A stretch of DNA of 64,000 nt, taken from NCBI GenBank assembly GCA_947385955.1, contig CANDNA010000007.1:80748-144747 (forward strand). Direction: 5' to 3'. This DNA comes from an uncultured Clostridia bacterium (GTDB taxonomy: Bacteria > Bacillota > Clostridia > Lachnospirales > Lachnospiraceae). The translations under genes and the position numbers were made by a program. Shown in pieces: positions 9,443 to 18,354 of the stretch; positions within the stretch are counted from its first letter, which is position 1, and every line of letters starts with the position of its first letter. The notes beneath the pieces were generated by a model. The model saw only the letters and a list, made by a program, of their open reading frames with translations, did not search any database and was not told the DNA's origin.

Positions 9443-10852
9443 ATGATCAAGGATAATCAGAAATATTTTAACAGATTGCATTTGCTGATCGACGCTGTTA
9501 TCGTGACATGCTCCTATATGCTGGCGTGGTATCTGAGATTTGAAAGCGTGTTTGTGACAAAGAAGCAGGGCGTAGGTGTTCTCGAAATGGAAACTTACTT
9601 TTACGCCCTTTATTTTATTGTCCCCGGATATATTATTCTCTATTATTTTTTTGACATGTATACATCCAAAAGGACTGCCCGGAGAAAGTATGAGGTGTAT
9701 GGCATATTAAAAGCCAATACAGCCGGCGTCCTTTTATTTCTGGTTGTTTTGTATGTGGTAAATCAGCCTGATTTTTCCCGTACGATGATCGTGATTTTTT
9801 ACGGGGTCAATATTGTACTGTCTACATTGAGCAGGCAGATACTCAGGAATGCCCTTCAGTATTTCCGCAGAAAGGGTTATAACCTGAAATATATTCTTCT
9901 GGTAGGGTATTCCAGAGCCGCAGAAGAATATGTAACGCGGATCAACGCCAACCCTCAGTGGGGCTATGTAGTCCGGGGGATTCTGGATGACCGGATACCG
10001 AGAGGGACTCTGTACAAAGGGGTAAAAGTACTGGGGTCCATAGACAATCTGACATACATTCTGCCGGAAAACAAGCTGGATGAAATTGCCATTACCCTTG
10101 CTTTGCAGGATTACGGCCGGCTGGAAGAAATTGTCGATTTATGTGAGAAGTCAGGTGTGCATACTAAATTCATACCGGACTATAACAGCCTGATTCCCAG
10201 CAGGCCCTATACGGAAGATCTGATGGGACTGCCTGTGATCAATATCCGTTATGTACCGCTGACCAATACACTGAACTGGATTGCCAAGCGGCTGGTGGAT
10301 ATTGCAGGTTCGGCGGCAGGGCTGGTACTGGTTTCCCCGGTTATGCTGGTCACTGCGATTGCGGTAAAGCTGTCCAGTCCGGGACCGGTTATTTTCAAAC
10401 AGGAACGGATCGGCCTGCATAACAAACCGTTCCAGATGTATAAATTCAGGACGATGGAGATTCAGAAAGAATCTTCGGAGAAAAAAGCGTGGACCGTGAA
10501 AGACGATCCGCGTGTGACCAAAATCGGGAAATTCCTGCGCAGGACAAGCCTGGATGAGTTTCCGCAGTTTTATAATATTCTGCGGGGAGACATGAGCCTG
10601 GTAGGACCCAGGCCGGAACGGCCCCTTTTTGTGGAAAAGTTCCGGGAAGAGATTCCCCGATATATGATCAAACATCAGGTCAGGCCGGGGCTTACCGGCT
10701 GGGCCCAGATCAATGGCTACAGAGGAGATACTTCGATTCGCAAGCGGATTGATTATGATATATTTTATATAGAAAACTGGACGATGGGACTGGACATCAA
10801 AATCCTGTTTCTGACGATCTTCAAGGGGTTTATCAATAAGAATGCATATTAG
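9443..10852 (+). CDS. Polyprenyl-phosphate sugar-1-phosphate transferase (WcaJ/CpsE type)
   Basis: This 469-residue initiating transferase moves a sugar-1-phosphate from a UDP-sugar onto undecaprenyl phosphate, starting each polymer repeat unit. The N-terminal third has four to five membrane helices. The middle is a Rossmann-like CoA-binding-type domain (YILLVGYSRAAEEY). The last 200 residues are the bacterial sugar-transferase domain, with KRLVDIAGSAAGLVLVSP (membrane re-entrant helix), FRTM, LRRTSLDEFPQ (catalytic Asp-Glu), GDMSLVGPRPE and RPGLTGWAQINGYRG. Length and layout match the undecaprenyl-phosphate glucose phosphotransferase type. Glucose versus galactose use cannot be decided. It has its own upstream promoter. 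Confidence 0.9.
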   Translation: MIKDNQKYFNRLHLLIDAVIVTCSYMLAWYLRFESVFVTKKQGVGVLEMETYFYALYFIVPGYIILYYFFDMYTSKRTARRKYEVYGILKANTAGVLLFLVVLYVVNQPDFSRTMIVIFYGVNIVLSTLSRQILRNALQYFRRKGYNLKYILLVGYSRAAEEYVTRINANPQWGYVVRGILDDRIPRGTLYKGVKVLGSIDNLTYILPENKLDEIAITLALQDYGRLEEIVDLCEKSGVHTKFIPDYNSLIPSRPYTEDLMGLPVINIRYVPLTNTLNWIAKRLVDIAGSAAGLVLVSPVMLVTAIAVKLSSPGPVIFKQERIGLHNKPFQMYKFRTMEIQKESSEKKAWTVKDDPRVTKIGKFLRRTSLDEFPQFYNILRGDMSLVGPRPERPLFVEKFREEIPRYMIKHQVRPGLTGWAQINGYRGDTSIRKRIDYDIFYIENWTMGLDIKILFLTIFKGFINKNAY

Positions 10853-10885
10853 CGTACATGCAAATGACAAGGGAGAAGAGATAAG

Positions 10886-12388
10886 ATGTCAACAAGAAAT
10901 GCAGGGAATGGGAAGCATGGAAAGAGCGGTGTAAAGAATACAGCCGGCGCCGGAAGCACAGGAAATACAAGGGGTTCCGGCAGTATGGGAAGCTCCCGCA
11001 GCACAAGAAGCGCCGGAGATTCCCGCAATATGAGAAGTGCCGGAGATTCCCGCAGTGCCAGAAGCACAGGAGACTCCCGGAGTGCACGGAGTACAGGAGG
11101 TTCCCGCAGCGCCTCTTCCGGCAGGGTCAGAAGCGAGGGCGATGTCAGGGGGAGAAGCTCCGCAGCCGCAGGCAGAAAAAGAAGCGCAGGCAGTGCAAGA
11201 GAGAGGGAATACGAGGAGATCAGGAAGCCCTCAGGCAAAAAGCCGGTTTCCAAAAAGAAGAAAGCGGCAAAGCGGCGCAGAAGGGCGATTCTGTTTGGCG
11301 TGGAAATCCTGATCCTGGTGGTGATGCTGGGCTTTCTGTATACGGTTCTGAAAACCGAAAAGGTGGAACGAATCAAAATCGACGAAGAAAAAGTCGTTAT
11401 GGAAATGAATGAGAATGTGGAAACCAATGAAGTCATGAAGGGCTATCGGAATATTGCCCTGTTTGGTGTGGACTCCAGGGAAGGCTCTCTGGGAAAAGGC
11501 ACCAGGAGTGATACCATTATCATCGCTTCTATCAATCAGGATACGGGCGAGGTAAAACTGGTGTCCGTATTCCGTGATACCTATCTGAATCTGGGGAACG
11601 ACAGTTATAATAAATGCAATGCCGCTTATGCAAAAGGCGGCCCGGAACAGGCAATTACCATGCTGAATAAGAATCTGGATATGAATATCACCGATTATAT
11701 TACAGTGGGATTTGACGGCCTGATTGAGGTAATAGATGCACTGGGCGGCGTGGAGATCAATGTGACACAGGCGGAAATCAAGCATCTGAACAATTATCAG
11801 ATCAGTATGGTGGGTACTTCCCCTGACGGCGGTGTTACGTTTGTAGCAACCGAAGGAAAAGATTACACAGAAGTGAAGGAGCCGGGACTGCAGGTATTGA
11901 ACGGTCTGCAGGCGACTGCATACTGCCGTATCCGTTATATCGGAAACGATTTCCAGCGCGCACAGCGCCAGCGTGATGTGATCGCAGCCATCGCGGAAAA
12001 AGCCAAAACAGCCGATGTCTCGAAGTTAAACGACATTGCCAACGGAATGATGGGGAATATTTCCACTTCCCTGGACATCGGTGAAATACTGGATGTGATG
12101 AAGGATCTGGGAAAATACAGGATTGTGGCCAACGACGGATTCCCTTTTGAACAGTATCGCACCACCGGTACCGTGGGAGGCAAGGGAAGCTGTGTGATTC
12201 CTCAGGATCTGGCAGTGAATGTGGTGGAGCTGCATAAATTCCTGTTCAATGAGGAAAATTATCAGATATCTTCCGAAGTAGAGGAATTCAGTAAGAAGGT
12301 GGCCAGCGACACCGGAAAATATGCCAATACGGCAACGGATGAGTTTACGCAAAAGGAAAATAATGATGAAGTGGCAGCATCAGAATAA
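10886..12388 (+). CDS. LytR-CpsA-Psr (LCP) family glycopolymer ligase
   Basis: This 500-residue LCP protein attaches lipid-linked glycopolymers to peptidoglycan on the outer face of the membrane. Residues 1-125 are an unusual Ser/Gly/Arg cytoplasmic region containing five nine-residue repeats. A basic patch (KKKKAAKRRRR) precedes one membrane helix (about 132-152, ILFGVEILILVVMLGFLY). The catalytic LCP domain follows, with NIALFGVDSREG, RSDTIIIASINQ, SVFRDTYLNL (conserved Arg and Asp) and a late QRQRDVIAAI segment. Its place at the end of the polysaccharide genes suits the final wall-attachment step. Only the repeat tail is atypical. An intrinsic terminator follows the stop. Confidence 0.9.
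   Translation: MSTRNAGNGKHGKSGVKNTAGAGSTGNTRGSGSMGSSRSTRSAGDSRNMRSAGDSRSARSTGDSRSARSTGGSRSASSGRVRSEGDVRGRSSAAAGRKRSAGSAREREYEEIRKPSGKKPVSKKKKAAKRRRRAILFGVEILILVVMLGFLYTVLKTEKVERIKIDEEKVVMEMNENVETNEVMKGYRNIALFGVDSREGSLGKGTRSDTIIIASINQDTGEVKLVSVFRDTYLNLGNDSYNKCNAAYAKGGPEQAITMLNKNLDMNITDYITVGFDGLIEVIDALGGVEINVTQAEIKHLNNYQISMVGTSPDGGVTFVATEGKDYTEVKEPGLQVLNGLQATAYCRIRYIGNDFQRAQRQRDVIAAIAEKAKTADVSKLNDIANGMMGNISTSLDIGEILDVMKDLGKYRIVANDGFPFEQYRTTGTVGGKGSCVIPQDLAVNVVELHKFLFNEENYQISSEVEEFSKKVASDTGKYANTATDEFTQKENNDEVAASE
10988..11122 (+). repeat. Five tandem 27-bp repeats encoding GDSRSARST-like units
   Basis: Residues 35-79 of the LCP protein consist of five nine-residue units: GSSRSTRSA, GDSRNMRSA, GDSRSARST, GDSRSARST and GGSRSASSG. 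At DNA level this is a 27-bp tandem repeat with few substitutions, able to change copy number by slippage without shifting frame. The tail is on the cytoplasmic side. Confidence 0.8.
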
Positions 12389-12404
12389 AAAGGAAATTGC
12401 ACGG

Positions 12405-12429
12405 AAGGGGCCGGATTTTGGCCCCTTTT
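12405..12429 (+). terminator. Intrinsic terminator after the LCP gene
   Basis: AAGGGGCC at 12405-12412 pairs with GGCCCCTT at 12420-12427 around a 7-base loop, and the T run continues to 12429. It ends the LCP transcript before the next glycosyltransferase. Confidence 0.8.
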
Positions 12430-12454
12430 ATGCCTTTTACAGAAAGTGGGAAGT

Positions 12455-13384
12455 ATGGAAGAAAAGATAGATATTATTATTCCGACCTTAAAACCGCAGC
12501 AGGAATTTGCGGATTTGCTGGAGGCGCTGGAAAACCAGACGGTAAGGCCGAATAAAATTATCGTGATGAATACGGAAGAAAAATACTTTGAACGGCTCAA
12601 ATATGGCACGAAACAGATCAAAAAATATCCCAATGTGGAAGTGCACCATCTTTCCAGCAGAGAATTTGACCACGGGAATACAAGAAACCAGGGGGTGAAA
12701 AAGTCATCCGCCCCTTATTTTGTATGTATGACACAGGATGCGGTCCCGAAGGATTCTCTGCTGCTGGAAAAGCTGGTGGAACCTCTGCTGAGAAAAGAGG
12801 CTGCGGTCAGCTATGCCAGGCAGCTTCCAAAGCCGGGATGCAGCCCGGTAGAATGTTTTATCAAGGACTTTAACTATCCGGAGACTTCCCGTCTGAAGGG
12901 ACAGGAGGATCTGGAAGAGCTGGGTATCAAGACTTTTTTCTGCTCCAATGCCTGTGCTGCCTATGACAGGGAGGTTTTTGATGAATTGGGAGGCTTCATC
13001 CGGCATACGATCTTTAACGAAGACATGATTTATGCTGCGGGCGTGATAAAGTCCGGCAGGAAAATCGCCTATACAGCCCAGGCACAGGTCCTTCATTCTC
13101 ACAATTATTCCTGGCTGGAAAATTTCCACAGGAATTTTGACCTGGGCGTGTCACAGGCGGATCATCCGGAAGTGTTTAAAGGGATCAGATCCGAAACGGA
13201 AGGAATCAAAATGATCCGGCAGATGACCGGATATCTGAAGGAGACAGGAAACGGCAGGCTGATTCTCCCCATGCTCTGGGGAAGCGGCTGGAAATTTCTG
13301 GGTTACCGGCTGGGAAAACTCCATACCTGGCTCCCGGAGTCTTTTGTGAAACGCTGCAGCATGAATCGGAGATATTGGCAGTAA
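12455..13384 (+). CDS. Family-2 glycosyltransferase (rhamnosyltransferase-like)
   Basis: This GT2 enzyme of 309 residues starts DIIIPTLKPQQEFADLLEAL, has HDFDHG-like REFDHGNTRN, and replaces the usual DXD with TQDAVP (about residue 90), a pattern seen in rhamnosyltransferases. FNEDMIYAAGVIKSG and QVLHSHNYSW complete the acceptor side. The ATG at 12455 is preferred over a GTG at 12446, since GTGGGAAG just before it can serve as a weak ribosome site. It follows a terminator and precedes glmS by 21 bases, so it may share a transcript with glmS. Specificity is inferred. Confidence 0.8.
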   Translation: MEEKIDIIIPTLKPQQEFADLLEALENQTVRPNKIIVMNTEEKYFERLKYGTKQIKKYPNVEVHHLSSREFDHGNTRNQGVKKSSAPYFVCMTQDAVPKDSLLLEKLVEPLLRKEAAVSYARQLPKPGCSPVECFIKDFNYPETSRLKGQEDLEELGIKTFFCSNACAAYDREVFDELGGFIRHTIFNEDMIYAAGVIKSGRKIAYTAQAQVLHSHNYSWLENFHRNFDLGVSQADHPEVFKGIRSETEGIKMIRQMTGYLKETGNGRLILPMLWGSGWKFLGYRLGKLHTWLPESFVKRCSMNRRYWQ

Positions 13385-13405
13385 TTGCCAGAAAGGCAGG
13401 ACAGT

Positions 13406-15232
13406 ATGTGCGGTATTGTAGGATATATTGGAAGCAAGCAGGCGGCGCCTGTGATTCTGGACGGACTTTCCAGACTGGAATACAGGGGGTATGATTCTGC
13501 CGGTATGGCGGTGTTTGACGGAACAAATGTGAACATCACCAAGGCGGTGGGACGGCTGAAGGTACTGGAAGAGCTGACCCACGGGGGAGAAACCATGCCG
13601 GGGACGGCAGGAATCGGGCATACGAGATGGGCAACCCACGGAGTGCCCAATGATGTCAATTCCCATCCCCATTTTAACAAAAGCCATACCATTACCGTAG
13701 TGCACAATGGGATCATCGAAAATTACATAGCGCTGCGCAATAAACTGATGAAAAAGGGGTATGCCTTTGTATCGGAAACGGATACAGAGGTGGTGGCGCA
13801 GATGCTGGATTACTATAACAATGGGAATCCGCTGGAAACCATTCTGAAAGTGCTTCACCGGATTGAAGGCTCCTATGCACTGGGCATTATGTTTGCAGAC
13901 CATCCGGGCGAGATCTTTGCCGCCAGAAAAGGCAGCCCGCTGATCGTGGGCCAGAGTAAGGACGGCTGCTTTATTGCTTCCGATGTACCGGCCATCCTCC
14001 GCTATACGAGAACGGTTTATTTTGTGGATGAACTGGAAATCGTGCGCCTGAGAGCGGATCATATGCATTTCTACACAATGGATGAGGAGGAAATCGAAAA
14101 AGAGCCGACCACCATTGAATGGGACGCCAATGCGGCAGAAAAAGCCGGTTATGAGCATTTTATGCTGAAAGAAATGTATGAACAGCCGAAAACGGTAACA
14201 GATACCCTGACACCCCGGATTCAAAAGGATCAGATTGAAATTGAAGAGCTGGGCCTTGACGATGGGGAGATACAGGGCATCAAAAAGATCCATATTGTTG
14301 CCTGCGGCTCTGCCTATCATGCGGGAGTAACCGGGAAATATGTGCTGGAAGGCCTGGCAAGGATTCCGGTGGAAGTGGATCTGGCCTCGGAATTTCGTTA
14401 CAGGAACCCGATTCTGGAGGAAGGCGGGATGGTCATAGCCATCAGCCAGTCCGGTGAAACGGCAGATACGCTGGCGGCAGTCAGAGAGGCAAAGCAGAGA
14501 GGCTTTCAGGTATTGGGGATCGTCAATGTGGTGGGAAGCTCCATTGCCAGAGAGGCCGATCATGTGATGTATACATGGGCCGGGCCGGAAATCGCTGTGG
14601 CAACTACCAAAGCCTACAGTGCCCAGCTTGTGGCATTGTATCTTCTGGCCGTAAAATTCGCGTCGGTCAAACAGACAATCGATAAAAATACCTACCGTTT
14701 ATTGCTGCGGGATCTGAAGCGGCTGCCGGATCAGATTGAAATGCTTTTAAACAATAAAGAAAAGATTCAGCATTTTGCCAATCGTTACATAGGGGCAAAG
14801 GATGTATTTTTCATCGGCAGAGGGATTGATTATGCCATTTCCCTGGAAGGTTCCCTGAAATTAAAGGAAATCTCTTATATTCATTCAGAGGCCTATGCAG
14901 CCGGGGAACTGAAACACGGAACCATTTCCCTGATTGAGGAGGGCACTCTGGTGGCAGCGGTTTCCACCCAGCCGTCCCTGTATCAGAAAACCATCAGCAA
15001 TATGGTGGAGGTAAAGGCAAGGGGCGCCTTTTTACTGGCGGTAACCAATGAAGGGAACCGGGAAATCGAAAAGGTATCCGATTATACGATTTATATTCCG
15101 GAAACCAATCCGTTTTTCACCAACTCCCTGGCCATCATCCCATTGCAGTTGTTCGGCTATTATGTGGCAGTGGGCAAAGGCTGTGATGTGGATAAGCCGA
15201 GAAACCTGGCCAAATCCGTTACTGTGGAGTAA
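13406..15232 (+). CDS. glmS: Glutamine-fructose-6-phosphate aminotransferase
   Basis: GlmS makes glucosamine-6-phosphate from fructose-6-phosphate and glutamine, the first step to UDP-GlcNAc for peptidoglycan and surface glycans. The 608-residue protein begins Met-Cys-Gly-Ile-Val-Gly-Tyr, with Cys2 as the Ntn nucleophile that releases ammonia from glutamine. The glutaminase domain (1-240, with GHTRWATHG) is followed by two SIS sugar-isomerase domains (ACGSAYHAG, ISQSGETADTL, TTKAYSAQL) and ends with KSVTVE. Length is normal. No glmS ribozyme is seen in the 21 bases upstream. Its 3' end overlaps the convergent MATE gene by 14 bases. Confidence 0.97.
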   Translation: MCGIVGYIGSKQAAPVILDGLSRLEYRGYDSAGMAVFDGTNVNITKAVGRLKVLEELTHGGETMPGTAGIGHTRWATHGVPNDVNSHPHFNKSHTITVVHNGIIENYIALRNKLMKKGYAFVSETDTEVVAQMLDYYNNGNPLETILKVLHRIEGSYALGIMFADHPGEIFAARKGSPLIVGQSKDGCFIASDVPAILRYTRTVYFVDELEIVRLRADHMHFYTMDEEEIEKEPTTIEWDANAAEKAGYEHFMLKEMYEQPKTVTDTLTPRIQKDQIEIEELGLDDGEIQGIKKIHIVACGSAYHAGVTGKYVLEGLARIPVEVDLASEFRYRNPILEEGGMVIAISQSGETADTLAAVREAKQRGFQVLGIVNVVGSSIAREADHVMYTWAGPEIAVATTKAYSAQLVALYLLAVKFASVKQTIDKNTYRLLLRDLKRLPDQIEMLLNNKEKIQHFANRYIGAKDVFFIGRGIDYAISLEGSLKLKEISYIHSEAYAAGELKHGTISLIEEGTLVAAVSTQPSLYQKTISNMVEVKARGAFLLAVTNEGNREIEKVSDYTIYIPETNPFFTNSLAIIPLQLFGYYVAVGKGCDVDKPRNLAKSVTVE

Positions 15233-16607
15233 GAGGGGCCGGGTCCTTTGGCATACGCTGAAATTCCCGGCGGATGGCAGAAAATGCAATCAAAAAGGCA
15301 AGGAAGTCGGAAGCCGGGCCTGCAAAGCGGATGCCGTCCAGCCCAAAGGCGGCGGCGAACAGAATCATAAACGGAATCAGCAGAAAAATCTGTCTGGTCA
15401 GAGACAGGAGTGCACCGTATCTGGCCTTCCCGATCTGAGAAAAGAAGAGGGTATTTAAGGTCGTGGTGCCATTTAAAAAAGTGCAGAACAGGAAGGTACG
15501 CATATAGGCGACGGCAAATTCCATATACAGGGGATTGCCGGCGCCGAAGAGGCTGATGATCTGCCGGGCAAAGAGCTGAAAGCAGGAAAAGCCCACAAGG
15601 GAGATCAGGATACAGGATTTTTTTCCCATCCGGAATACACTCCGGACCCGCCCGTAAAATCCCGCTCCATAGTTGATGCCGGTAATGGGCTGCATCCCCT
15701 GGATCACCCCCATAATGACAGAGCTTAAAATCAGATCCACCTTGGTTACAATACCGGCCACCGCCAGCGGGATTTCACTGCCATAGGCAGAGGAGGTACC
15801 GTAAAAGCGGAGCAGATTGTTCATAACGATCTGGACAAACATAGTGGAAATCCGGTTAAACATAGGGGTCAGCCCCAGAGACATTACTATGAGAAGGACC
15901 TTTCCTCTGGGGAGAAAGTCTCTGGCTGTGAGAGTGATATTTTTAAAACGGGGCAGATAAGCCAGTGCACAGAGGGCGGAAACCATCTGGCTGATGACAG
16001 TGGCCCAGGCTGCGCCTGCAATCCCCCAGGTAAATACATACATGAAGAGAAAGTCCAGTATTACATTCAGGACAGCGCCGCTGACCATACAGAGCATGGA
16101 CCATTTGGGACTGCCGTCCGAGCGGATGAGCTGATTGCCTCCGGTGGACAGCAGAAGGAAGGGAATACCGAAGGAAGTGATCCTGACATATTCCAGTGCA
16201 TACGGATAAATCTGACCGGTGGAACCGAACAGATACAGCAGAGGATTCATAAACAGATGGATCAGCAAAGTAATCAGGATTCCGGTCAGAAGCAATGTGC
16301 CGAAAGCGGTACCCGTCACTTCCCTGGCCCGTTCCCGGTTCCCCTTTCCGAGCTCCAGATTAAAATGAGAGGCAGCGCCGACTCCGATAAACAGGGCAAT
16401 GGCCATACAGACGGTGGTGATGGGCAGTGCCACATTGGTGGCGGCATTTCCCAGATAACCGATCCAGTGGCCGATATAGATCTGATCAATAATATTATAA
16501 AGGGCGCTGACCAGATTGCTGGTAATGGCCGGTATGGCGAACCGGGGCAGCAGTGTCCTGATCTCTTCTGTCAGCAGCGGGTTTTGCTTTGCAGATGTAT
16601 TGTCCAT
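15219..16607 (-). CDS. MATE family efflux transporter
   Basis: This 462-residue protein has about twelve hydrophobic helices in two six-helix halves, as in cation-coupled multidrug and toxin extrusion transporters. Family features include IIDQIYIGHWIGYLGNAATNVALP in the first half (broken here for length: IIDQIYIG then GNAATNVALP) and GIVTKVDLILSSVIMG plus GMQPITGINYGAG in the second half. Substrate and coupling ion are unknown. It is transcribed toward glmS, with a 14-base overlap of coding ends, and its start faces the divergent htrA-like gene. GAGG precedes the ATG by 8 bases. Confidence 0.9.
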   Translation of the reverse strand: MDNTSAKQNPLLTEEIRTLLPRFAIPAITSNLVSALYNIIDQIYIGHWIGYLGNAATNVALPITTVCMAIALFIGVGAASHFNLELGKGNRERAREVTGTAFGTLLLTGILITLLIHLFMNPLLYLFGSTGQIYPYALEYVRITSFGIPFLLLSTGGNQLIRSDGSPKWSMLCMVSGAVLNVILDFLFMYVFTWGIAGAAWATVISQMVSALCALAYLPRFKNITLTARDFLPRGKVLLIVMSLGLTPMFNRISTMFVQIVMNNLLRFYGTSSAYGSEIPLAVAGIVTKVDLILSSVIMGVIQGMQPITGINYGAGFYGRVRSVFRMGKKSCILISLVGFSCFQLFARQIISLFGAGNPLYMEFAVAYMRTFLFCTFLNGTTTLNTLFFSQIGKARYGALLSLTRQIFLLIPFMILFAAAFGLDGIRFAGPASDFLAFLIAFSAIRREFQRMPKDPAPLTPQ

Positions 16608-16842
16608 AAGAAAAACCTCAATCGAAGGTATGATGATCTGATGCTTTCCATATCATTATATACGATATGGGGTCATAAGAAAATACGGGAATCGAAAAGC
16701 GGCCTGCCATTTTTTCATAAATTATGCATACTTTTATCACATTTTAGACACAAATCCGGTCTATACTGAAATCAGACAACAGGAAAAAGATTTCACGACA
16801 GCACAGTGGAAGGAAATCGTAAACAGAAAAGAGGTTTTGATT

Positions 16843-18177
16843 ATGTATGGAAATAATTATCCAAATGATTTTGACAGCGGCAAAAACAATACACAGGGAA
16901 TTTACAGTGCATATCAAAGCACGCCTCCCATACCGGAAGAGCCTGTGCAGAAAAAGAAACATGGACTTTTGAAAAAACTGGCAGTGGCCGGCAGCGTGGG
17001 GCTTTGCTTCGGGCTTTTTGCCGGGGCCGGATTTTATGGGGTATATTCGATGACCGGAATGGGCAGGGAGAGCGGGGCCAGAACAGCAGTGGAAACCCAG
17101 GCTCCGGCCTCTTCCCAGAATGCCGGTATGATATCGGCAGGCACTGCCGGCACCAATGCGGTCACTGCAGTGACAACGGATGTGACAGGGGTGGTGGAGC
17201 ATGCCATGCCTACGGTAGTATCCATTACCAATGTGTTTACGGAACAGTCCAATTTTTTCGGCCAGAAGATAGAAAATTCCAATGAAGCCAGCGGATCCGG
17301 GATCATCGTGGGAGAAAATGATACGGAACTGCTGGTTGTGACCAATCAGCATGTGATTGCAGATGCGGATACCCTGCATGTACAGTTTATCGACGGGAAT
17401 CAGGCGCAGGCACAGGTAAAAGGCTATGATTCGGAAAAAGACCTGGCAGTGATTGCCGTGCCCCTTGATCAGATCGAAAGCAGTACCAGGGACAGCATTA
17501 AAGTTGCCACACTGGGAGATTCGGAAGCACTGACAGTGGGAGAACCGGCTGTTGCCATCGGCAACGCACTGGGGTATGGTCCGTCAGTGACCACCGGTGT
17601 GATCAGTGCACTGGACAGAGAGATTGAGGGCAATGGAAACGGCAATAAGCTGATTCAGACAGATGCGTCCATCAATCCGGGCAACTCCGGCGGCGGCCTG
17701 TTCAATATCAACGGGGAGGTCATCGGCATCAATTCCAATAAGATCGGCGGCACCTTTGTGGAAGGTATGGGATATGCCATCCCGATTTCTTCCGCAAGAC
17801 CGATTATTGAAGATCTGATGTCCAAGACGACCAAAGGAGCGAAAGTAGCAGAGGGAGAGAAATCCTATCTGGGTATCTCCGGCGTGAATGTAACGGAAGA
17901 AGTGTCCCAGATGTATGGGCTGCCCAAAGGCGTTTATGTAGGCCAGGTGTACGAGGGGACGGCTGCCCAGAAGGCAGGGCTGGTACGGGGGGATATCATC
18001 ACCAAATTTGACGGCAGCAGCATATCTTCTATGGAAGAACTGCAGTCGATGATGGAATACTATGCGGCGGGCACCGAAGTGGAAATTACCATCCAGCAGG
18101 GCAGCGCAGGCGGTTATCAGGAAAAGAAAATCACCATTGTACTGGGATCCAGAGCCGAGGCGGACGAACAGGAATAA
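16843..18177 (+). CDS. htrA: HtrA/DegP-like membrane-anchored serine protease with PDZ domain
   Basis: This protein of 444 residues is a surface quality-control protease. A short cytoplasmic tail is followed by one membrane helix (about 46-70, LAVAGSVGLCFGLFAGAGFYG), then a trypsin-like domain with the full triad: His170 (TNQHVIAD), Asp200 (SEKDLAVIAV) and Ser282 (NPGNSGGGLF). A C-terminal PDZ domain (from about 345, YLGISGVNV) would bind unfolded substrates. The ATG at 16843 is chosen because GAGG at 16831-16834 is 8 bases upstream. A strong terminator follows the stop. Its upstream region is shared with the divergent MATE gene. Confidence 0.93.
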   Translation: MYGNNYPNDFDSGKNNTQGIYSAYQSTPPIPEEPVQKKKHGLLKKLAVAGSVGLCFGLFAGAGFYGVYSMTGMGRESGARTAVETQAPASSQNAGMISAGTAGTNAVTAVTTDVTGVVEHAMPTVVSITNVFTEQSNFFGQKIENSNEASGSGIIVGENDTELLVVTNQHVIADADTLHVQFIDGNQAQAQVKGYDSEKDLAVIAVPLDQIESSTRDSIKVATLGDSEALTVGEPAVAIGNALGYGPSVTTGVISALDREIEGNGNGNKLIQTDASINPGNSGGGLFNINGEVIGINSNKIGGTFVEGMGYAIPISSARPIIEDLMSKTTKGAKVAEGEKSYLGISGVNVTEEVSQMYGLPKGVYVGQVYEGTAAQKAGLVRGDIITKFDGSSISSMEELQSMMEYYAAGTEVEITIQQGSAGGYQEKKITIVLGSRAEADEQE

Positions 18178-18196
18178 ATACAAATACTGGCAGACG

Positions 18197-18238
18197 GCAG
18201 CAGGAAGCATTGTATGTGCTTTCTGCTGCTTTGTGTTT
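18197..18238 (+). terminator. Intrinsic terminator after htrA-like gene
   Basis: A 13-bp stem (18197-18209 with 18217-18229, one G-T wobble) with a 7-base loop is followed by TTTGTGTTT. Confidence 0.8.
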
Positions 18239-18251
18239 AGAAAATGTTAAC

Positions 18252-18280
18252 TTGTAGGAAAACGGGGGATGTTATATAAT
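18252..18280 (+). promoter_or_regulatory. Promoter of the clpX-like gene
   Basis: TTGTAG (18252-18257) and a perfect TATAAT (18275-18280) are spaced by 17 bases. The promoter stands between the upstream terminator and the ClpX-like start at 18355. No CtsR- or CIRCE-type operator is obvious. Confidence 0.75.
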
Positions 18281-18354
18281 AAGCACAGATGCGCCCTGTG
18301 CCAAAGCAGGGGAGGATGGCAAGGAGCTGCCGGATAAGGCAAAAGGAGAAAAAC

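Noticed and set aside
13385..13406. glmS ribozyme upstream of glmS
   Set aside because: Only 21 bases separate glmS from the preceding gene, and the ribozyme core sequence is not present there.
13151..14563. 470-codon minus-strand frame opposite glmS
   Set aside because: GlmS is unmistakable on the plus strand, and the antisense frame has no family features.
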